NCBI GenBank assembly: GCA_021234155.1
Contig: JAJEKV010000036.1
Span: forward strand, 6,899,388 to 6,963,387
Length of the DNA: 64,000 nt
Reading direction: 5' to 3'
From: Isoetes taiwanensis
Taxonomy: Eukaryota > Streptophyta > Lycopodiopsida > Isoetales > Isoetaceae
Position numbers and translations under genes: made by a program. The notes beneath the pieces are model-generated. The model was not told the origin of the DNA, ran no database searches, and saw only the letters and a program-made list of their open reading frames with translations. This document shows positions 57,401-64,000 of the stretch, in pieces (the stretch's first letter is position 1; every line of letters begins with the position of its first letter).

Positions 57401-59010
57401 TTTCCGTCGCCATTCTCGGGCGATTTGGCGGGGTCGATTTGCCATTCGAGCCTCCTCGGTGTGCGAACAAAACATCTGCGGTTTATACAACACCGACCTC
57501 GGGGCCCAATTTGTTTGACAAGTTCTCCCGGACCGATCTGGAATCTTTTGAGCCTTCCCGGCGAGGGGCCCCCCGGAGGATCCAATGGTCGGATAGGGGA
57601 ACCGCTCGGGAGGGTGGTCATTAGCGTGCCCCCTGGGAGATGCGTCGAAGGGCTGCCTCGAGAACTTTTTTTGGATCCCGCCTCTTGGGGTCCTGGACTC
57701 TCCCCTCTTGTGAGGGATACCCGCAAGGTCCCGGGTCTCGTTTGACTTGGGGAGGGTGCGGCTCGGTCTTTGCCCCCAAAATCGCTGCCCTGACCGTTCT
57801 AATGCTAACCCTTTGACCTAGACCTTCTCCGAAAATTTGAAAATTGGGCTCATGTCTTTGGAGATGAATTAGGAATCCAGCTGGCAAAAAATCAGGAATT
57901 TATTTTTCGTACAATGCATTAATTGCGAATTTATGAATGTCTTGCCATCCGCAAAAGCCCCCGACTTCTACTTGCCACATCGGGAGGAGGACAGGCCCAA
58001 ACTCCCCTCCGTCAGTTCCCCTTGCTCCATATTCTCCTTCTGGCTTCTGGGCCAGGTCCCAAGTGCAGAGACCAAGTCCCGGCCCCCAAAACATAAACCC
58101 TTCTAGAACCTCGCAACCCACGGGTTTACGTTTTGGAGGCCCTCTCCTTGTCGATTCGGCTGACCTTTGCCTCGTGACTTGGCGTGGAGTGGGGGTGTTG
58201 GCCTTGAGGCGGGGACCCTAAAATCCCCCCAGAAGCTGCTGCCCCGAATTTCCTCTCCCCAAGGCCCTGGGGGGGCCCGGGCCAGACGTACGATCTCCCT
58301 CTCCCCCTCGCATTTGGCTCTGCCAATGGACTTAGAACGTCGACATTACCCTGGGGACCAAGTTCCGTGGCCAGAAGACCAAAACTCGGCAACGAAAACC
58401 CTTCTAGAACCTAGCAACTCATAGGGTTTACGTTTCGGAGGCCCTCTCCTTGTCAGATTTGGCCGGGACCTTGCGCCGTGTCTTGACGTGGAGTGGGGGT
58501 GTTGACGCCAGAGCGGTGACCCTAAAATCCCCCCGAAAGCTGCTTGCCCCGAATTCAGTTTATTACGAGTTAATTATGCCATCCATGTCAAATAGCTTTT
58601 AGGGCTAGCCCCATGAACAAGGCATTTCTCTATCCATATGCCTTGATATCAAACACAACCATCATTACAAGCAACCAAATCTAAAACCCCTCCCCCAACC
58701 AGTAGTCTTTGCTTCTTCTCTAATCATTTAACTTCATTCTAGTAGTTATGACGCTTTTCAGAATTGGTTTATCTTCATTCTAATAGTTATGATGTTTATA
58801 TTCTCAATGCAATCTTAGACCAAGTATAACGCCCAAATGCCCGTCAACCCAAGTACAACCATCCCACAAACTCCATTTCTTTGACCTTAGCTAACCCTTT
58901 TGATCTAGACCTTCTCCTAAAATTCAAAATTGGGCCGTAGCCGGAGATGACTAGGAATCCAAATGGGCAAAAATTATAATTTATTTTCGTACAATGCATT
59001 AATTGTACCT
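54479..59010 (+). repeat. Higher-order repeat 2 (four units)
   Basis: Units start at 54479, 55619, 56798 and 57933. The fourth carries the AT-rich block at 58551-58910. Length about 4.53 kb, with the same order as repeat 1. Confidence 0.8.
58551..58910 (+). repeat. AT-rich variant block, copy 2
   Basis: Same start (GAATTCAGTTTATTACGAG), same internal doubling and same rejoining point as copy 1, with scattered differences. Confidence 0.88.
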
Positions 59011-62000
59011 ATGGTCGTCTTGCCACGCAGTGCCTGAATTTCTACTTGCCACATCGGGAGGAGGATATGCTCAAACTCCGCCTCCGCCGCCTTGCTCTAT
59101 TCTCCGCCACGTAGCTGCCAGTCCTGCGTAACACCAAGTTCGCCCCCAAAACGCAAACCTTTAGAACCTCGCAACCCAATATTTACAAGCTGAGGCCCTC
59201 TCCTTGTCGTGATTCGGGCCGGGACCTTGGCGGGCGCGGACTGACGTGGGAGGGAGGTGTTGACTTTTCAGCATCGACTTAAAATCCCGGCCGCTATTCC
59301 GGTTCTCTCCCTCTAGTTCTGGGACGACGGCAATCTCCCTCCTAATCGCGATTTGGCTCGGCCAATGCAATCGTAACGCCGACATTGCCCGGGACCAAGT
59401 TCCAGGGTTAAGACCACCCGACCTCCAAGAAGCCAAAGTAGCTCACTTCCATCACTGGGAATAATTGGGCTCTAGGATGGGTGCGGGATACCGCCGTGAG
59501 GGCGGAGTGTTTCTTTTGCAAAGATCCACCTTGTACCTTGCTCCCTAGGTAATTTCTCTATTCCTGACGATGGACAGGGTCGATTTGCCATTCCGAGCCT
59601 CCTCGTGCCCAACAACAAAACACCGGTGAAATTATACAAGAGACCAACTCGGGGACGCCGCATGGGTTTGACAAGTTCTCCCGGACCGATTCGAATCTTT
59701 GGCCTTTCCCGAAGAGGGGCCCCCACCGGAGGATCCAATCGGGTTTGATAGGGGAACCGGCTCCTGAGGGTGGTCATTAGCGCAAATACCCGTGGGAGCT
59801 ACGCCAGAAGGGTCGGCCAGAACTTTTTGATCCCCGCCTGGGTCCTGACTTCCTCTGTGAGGGATCCTGCAAGGTCCCGGCCCCGCTTTGACTTGGGAGG
59901 GTGCTGTGCCTGCTGTTCTCGGTAGTCCGCTGCCCGACCGCTCTAATGCTAACCTCTTGACTCAGACCCTCCAAAATTTTGAAAATAGGTCGCAGGCCGG
60001 AGATGAATTAGAATACACCGGCAAAAAATCAATTTATTTTCCTTTTCGTATTAAATGCATTAATTAAGTAATTTATGAATGTCTGCTTACTGCAAAAGCT
60101 ACCACTTCTACTTGCCACATCGGGAGGAGGATGTGCCCAAACTCCGGCCCGCCGCCTCCCTGTTCAGAGCCTGCTCAGCCGCCGTCCCAAGTGCAACAGA
60201 CAGTTTCGCCCCCCAAAACGCAAAACCTCTTCTGGGGAATCAGCAACCCAATGTGGTTTGATGTTTTGGAGGCCCTCTCCTTGTCGAGCCCGGCCGAATC
60301 TTGCGCCAGTGGACTTCTGGACGTGGAGGGGTGTTGGACGCCAGACGGGACCTCTAAAAATCCTCCCAGCTGCCCCGGAATTTCCTCTCCCCAAGGCCCC
60401 GACTAGACGTACCCCCTCTCCTGAATCGCTGATTTGGTTTCTCGCCAATGGACTCAGAACGCCGACATTGCCCTGGGACTGTTCCGTGGCCAGAAGACCA
60501 CCCCACTTCCCAAGAGCTGCTCACTTCCACTACACCCCGAAATAATTGGGCTCTAGGGATGTGGGTGCTGGGATAATTGCCGGAGGCGTGGAGTGTTTCT
60601 TTCTTTTAAACCGAATTTGTAACTTGTTCTTTAGGGTAATTTCGGCCATTCGTGACGAGATGGATGGTGGTCGCATTTGCTATTCCGAGCCTCCTGCCTC
60701 GAACAACAAAACACTCATGTTTACAAGACCGACTCCTTGACTTACCTGGGCTTGGACAGTTCTCCTGACCCATCTGGAATCTGGCCTTCCAAGAGGCCCC
60801 ACTGGAGGACCCAAATCATTTGATAGGGGAACCGGCCCGGAGGTGGTTTGATAGCGCGGCAGCCTACCCGTGGGAGCCGCCAGAAGGGTCACCAGAACTT
60901 TTTTTGATCCCGCTTCTGGGGTCCTGACTTCTTGTGAGGGATCCCCGCAAGGTCCTCAAGCCCCATGACTTGGGGAGGTACCAAGGTCTGTTCTAACCAT
61001 GCCCCGGACCGCTCTAATGCTAACCTTTGACCTAGACCTTCTCCGAACCAAAATTTCTAAAATTGGGTCAGTGTGGTGTAATGGAGATGAATTAGGAACT
61101 GCATATAAAAATCGTAATTTATTTTCGCATAATGTATTAATTATGCACTTATGAATGTCTTGCTAACGCAGAAATTTCCCCAACTTTCTACTTACACATC
61201 GGGAGGAGGACAAGCTCCAAACTCACCATTGGCCTCTTTGCTCCATATTCTCCTCGGCCGCAGCCTTTCTGGCCAGTCCCAAGTGCAATACACAAGTCTT
61301 CGCCCCCAAAACGAAACCCTTTAGAACCTCGGCAACTCACGTGGTTTACGCTTTGGAGGTCTCTTGCCCATTCGCCGACCTGGCGGGGGGGTGTTGACAG
61401 AAGGGACCCCTAAAATTCCCGTAAGCCGCTGTCTTGGAATTTCCTCTCCTGCTGCCCCGGGACGGACGGCTTAATTTCCCTCTCCGAATCGCTGTATTTG
61501 CTCGCTAATGGACTCAGAACGTCGATATTCTCGGGGACCAAGTTCCGCGGGTTGAAGGACCACCCTAATTCCAAGAAGCCAAAGTAGCTCACTCACACCG
61601 TAGTCAATTGGCCTAGGGATGTGGGTGCGGATACCGCCGTGGAGGGCGGAGTGTTTTCTTGTAAACCGACTTGTAACTTGCTCCCTAGGTAATTTCTCGC
61701 CATTCGACGATTTACAGGTCGATTGCCATTCGAGCCTCCTGCGTCTCTAACGACAAAACACTCATGTGTTTATACAACACCGACCAGACGCCTGTCAGAT
61801 GTTCTCCCGACCTATCCGAATCTTTGAGCTCAAGAGGCTCCCCGACCGGAGGATCCAATGGTCGGATAGGGGAACCGGCCCGGAGGGTGGCTCACATGCA
61901 GCCCCGGGAGCCGGCGCTGAAGGGGTCACTGGAGAACTTTTGATCTCCGCCTGGGTCCCGACTCTCCCCTTGTGAGGGATCCCCGCAAGGTCTCCGGGTC

Positions 62001-63230
62001 TCTGCTGGACTTGGGGAGGTGCCACCGGTTAGTTCTGCAACGGGCTGCCCCGGACCGCTCTAATGCTAACCTCTTTGACCTAGACCTCTCCCAAAATTTC
62101 GGAAAATTGGCCGTAGCCGGAGATGAATTAGAACCACCGCAAAAACGAATTTATTGCATAATGCATTAATTAAGTAATTTAAGGATCGTCTTGCCACTGC
62201 AAAAGCTTCCCACTTCTACTTGCCACATTCGAGGAGTGACAGGCCCAACCTACACTACGCTCTCTTGCTCAGATTCGTCAGCAGTTTCGCCAGTCCTGCG
62301 TACCGTGACTTAGTGCTCAAGCTCCCCAAACGCAAACCCTTCTAGAACCCGGGCAAACCCACGTGGTTTACGTTTGGAGGCCCTCTCCTTGTCGATTCTA
62401 CTGGACCTTGGCGTACCGTGACTTGACGTGGGAGTGGGGGTGTTGACGCCAGAAGGGGACCCTCAAAATCCCCCTGTAAGTCGCTGTCTGGACTCTCTCC
62501 CCTGGGGCGTCCTGGGATCCGGACAAGCATTCTCCCTCCTAATCAAAGGGGATTTGGCTCACAATGGACTTAGAACGCTTCATTATTACCTGGGACCAAG
62601 TTCAGGCCGAGACTGAAACTGCAACGAAAACCCCTAGAACCTAGTAACTCATAGGTTGCTTTGAGGCCCTCCTTGCCGGGATGGCCGGACCTTGTACTGT
62701 CTTGACGTGGAGTGGGGGTGTTGATTGTGAGCTGTGACCCTAAAATCCCCCAAAGTCGCTGCCCCGAATTCAAGTGACATGAAGTTAATTATGCCATCCA
62801 TAAATAAATAGCTTTAGGAAGCAGTCCAAGAACAAGGTATTCTTCTATCCATATGCCTTGATATCAAACAACCATCATTACAAGCAACCAAATCTAAACC
62901 CTCCCCCAACTCAGCAGTAGTCTTTTGCTTTTCCAGAATCATTTAACTTCAATTCTAGTAGTTATGATGCTTTTTCTCAGAATCATTTATCTTCATTCTA
63001 GTAGTTATGATGTTTATATTCTCAATGCAATCTAGACCAAGTATAACGGCCCGTACCAAGGTCAACCCCAAGTACAACGATCCCCACAAACTCCATTTCT
63101 TTGACCTTTAGCTAACCCTTTGATCTAGACCTTCAAAAAATTCAAAATTGGGCCGTAGTCAGATGAATTAGGAATCCAAATGGCAAAAAATCATACTTAT
63201 TTTCGCATAATGCATTAATTGGCGTAATTT
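59011..63230 (+). repeat. Higher-order repeat 3 (four units)
   Basis: Units start at 59011, 60075, 61151 and 62181, the last with the AT-rich block at 62766-63122. Length about 4.22 kb. Units here are shorter and more broken than in repeats 1 and 2, mostly through small deletions. Confidence 0.78.
62766..63122 (+). repeat. AT-rich variant block, copy 3
   Basis: Starts GAATTCAAGTGACATGAAG, then follows copies 1 and 2 (ATGCCATCCAT, AATAGCTTTAGGAAGC, doubled TTCATTCTA block). Confidence 0.85.
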
Positions 63231-64000
63231 ATGAATGTTCCACATCAAGAAAAGCCTTCAATTTCTACTACATACATCGGGAGGAGACATGCCTCAAATT
63301 GCCCGTCAGCCTTTGCTCCGTATTCTCCGCCGGGCAGCTTTTCTGCCAGTCCCAGTAACATCAAGTCTCGGCCCCAAACGCAAACTTTCAGAACTCCTCA
63401 AGAACCTGGCTGTGGTTTACGCTTGCGTCCTCTTGCTCCATTCGGCCTGACCTGGCGGCGCACTTGGACGTGGAGTGGGAGGTGTTGACGCCGAGCACTG
63501 ACTCCTAAAATCCTAAGTCGCTGTCTCACTTCTCTCCTCAAGGCCCTGGGACACGGGCAACCTCCCTCCGGGATCGCGATTTGCTCAATGGACTCTAACG
63601 CCGACATTGCCCTGGGGACCAAGTTCCAGGATGTAAGAGGCCCCGACCTCCAAGAAGCGCCAGTAGCTCACTTCCATCACACTCCTAGTCAATTGGCTTA
63701 GGATGTATGGATAATCGCCGTGGGAGGGCGTGAGTATTTCTTTCTTTGCAAACCTAATCTTGTAACTTGCTCCCCTAGAGTACTCGCCATTTCACATTTG
63801 GCAAGGTCGATTTGCTATTCCAAGCCTCCCTGCCAAACGACAAAAAACACCCAAGGGTTTATACAAGACCGCACTCTATCTTCATGGTTTGACAAGTTCT
63901 CCTGACCGACTGAATCTTTTTGGGCTCTTCCCTAAGAGGGGCCCTTGAACGGAGGATCCAACCACGGATAAGCACATGTAACTGAACGAAGCATACTGAA

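Larger units (their letters stand above)
46650..63975 (+). repeat. GC-rich tandem array, unit about 1.1 kb, about 15 anchors
   Basis: The conserved anchor ATGAATGTCTTGCCAC or close variants lies at 47001, 48058, 50048, 51151, 52272, 53393, 54479, 55619, 56798, 57933, 59011, 60075, 61151, 62181 and 63231. Steps are about 1030-1180 bp, except 1990 where a LINE is inserted. Every unit keeps the same order of blocks: CCCTTCTAGAAC, GGAGGCCCTCTCCTTGTCG, GTGGAGTGGGGGTGTTG, ACCCTAAAATCCC, ATCGCGATTTGGCTC, GTCGACATTGCC, CTTCCATCACAC, GCAAAACCGACCTTGTAAC, GCGGTTTATACAA, GAGGATCCAATGGTCGGATA and TGCTAACCCTTTGACC. Long frames on both strands do not stay open across units, so the array is not protein-coding. 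The last 25 bases of the window no longer match. Confidence 0.93.

Noticed and set aside
46974-63488. Many long open frames on both strands of the array (up to 221 codons)
   Set aside because: They overlap in several frames and on both strands, change frame between units, and have no domain. GC-rich sequence with few stop codons explains them.
46650-63975. CRISPR array
   Set aside because: Units are about 1.1 kb and contiguous, with no short direct repeats separated by unique spacers, and the DNA is plant.
46650-63975. Ribosomal DNA repeats
   Set aside because: No 18S, 5.8S, 28S or 5S sequence is recognisable, and the unit is too short for an rDNA unit. An intergenic-spacer origin cannot be excluded.

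Overview
This window looks like repeat-rich nuclear DNA from a land plant. Evidence is a decayed calmodulin-regulated (ACA-type) P-type Ca2+-ATPase with splice signals and a multi-kilobase intron, Copia and Gypsy-type LTR retroelement remains, several plant LINE remnants, a Helitron helicase fragment, a hAT-like element and tRNA-derived SINE-like modules. I cannot name the species. The long introns and old, broken elements fit a large genome such as a fern, lycophyte or gymnosperm. I find no intact conventional gene, and nothing bacterial, phage or CRISPR-like.

Layout. At 1-2.1 kb is the 3' end of an LTR retroelement (polypurine tract, LTR start, TATA box). At 2.2-5.7 kb is a nearly full-length but broken LINE. 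From 5.9 to 11.9 kb, minus strand, lies the Ca2+-ATPase pseudogene: exon 1 at 11.8-11.9 kb and the body at 6.0-7.3 kb, with a second type of LINE (10.0-11.5 kb) in the intron. From 12.9 to 16.0 kb is a nest of inverted repeats carrying two kinds of small ORF in mirrored copies, including a palindrome with about 905-bp arms and a 66-bp loop. At 16.1-19.3 kb is a Copia element split by a LINE fragment. At 20-31 kb are a 407-bp tandem duplication, a hAT-like element with a perfect 8-bp target duplication, a tandem set of tRNA-like modules and a Helitron helicase C-terminus. From 31 to 46.6 kb is mostly unrecognised AT-rich DNA with scattered LINE 3' ends, short duplications and two minus-strand Copia pieces.

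From about 46.65 kb to about 63.98 kb the window is a GC-rich tandem array of a roughly 1.1-kb unit, with about 15 anchor sites. Every fourth unit is replaced in its second half by an AT-rich block, which gives a higher-order repeat of about 4.2-4.5 kb seen three times. One unit near the left edge is broken by a LINE fragment. Differences between units include many small indels and G/C-run changes, so part of the apparent divergence could be sequencing or consensus error.

There is no functional gene network here. The main points of interest are the higher-order array, the mirrored small-ORF palindrome, the tandem tRNA-like modules, and a LINE family whose copies share one 3' end but carry different short simple-repeat tails.
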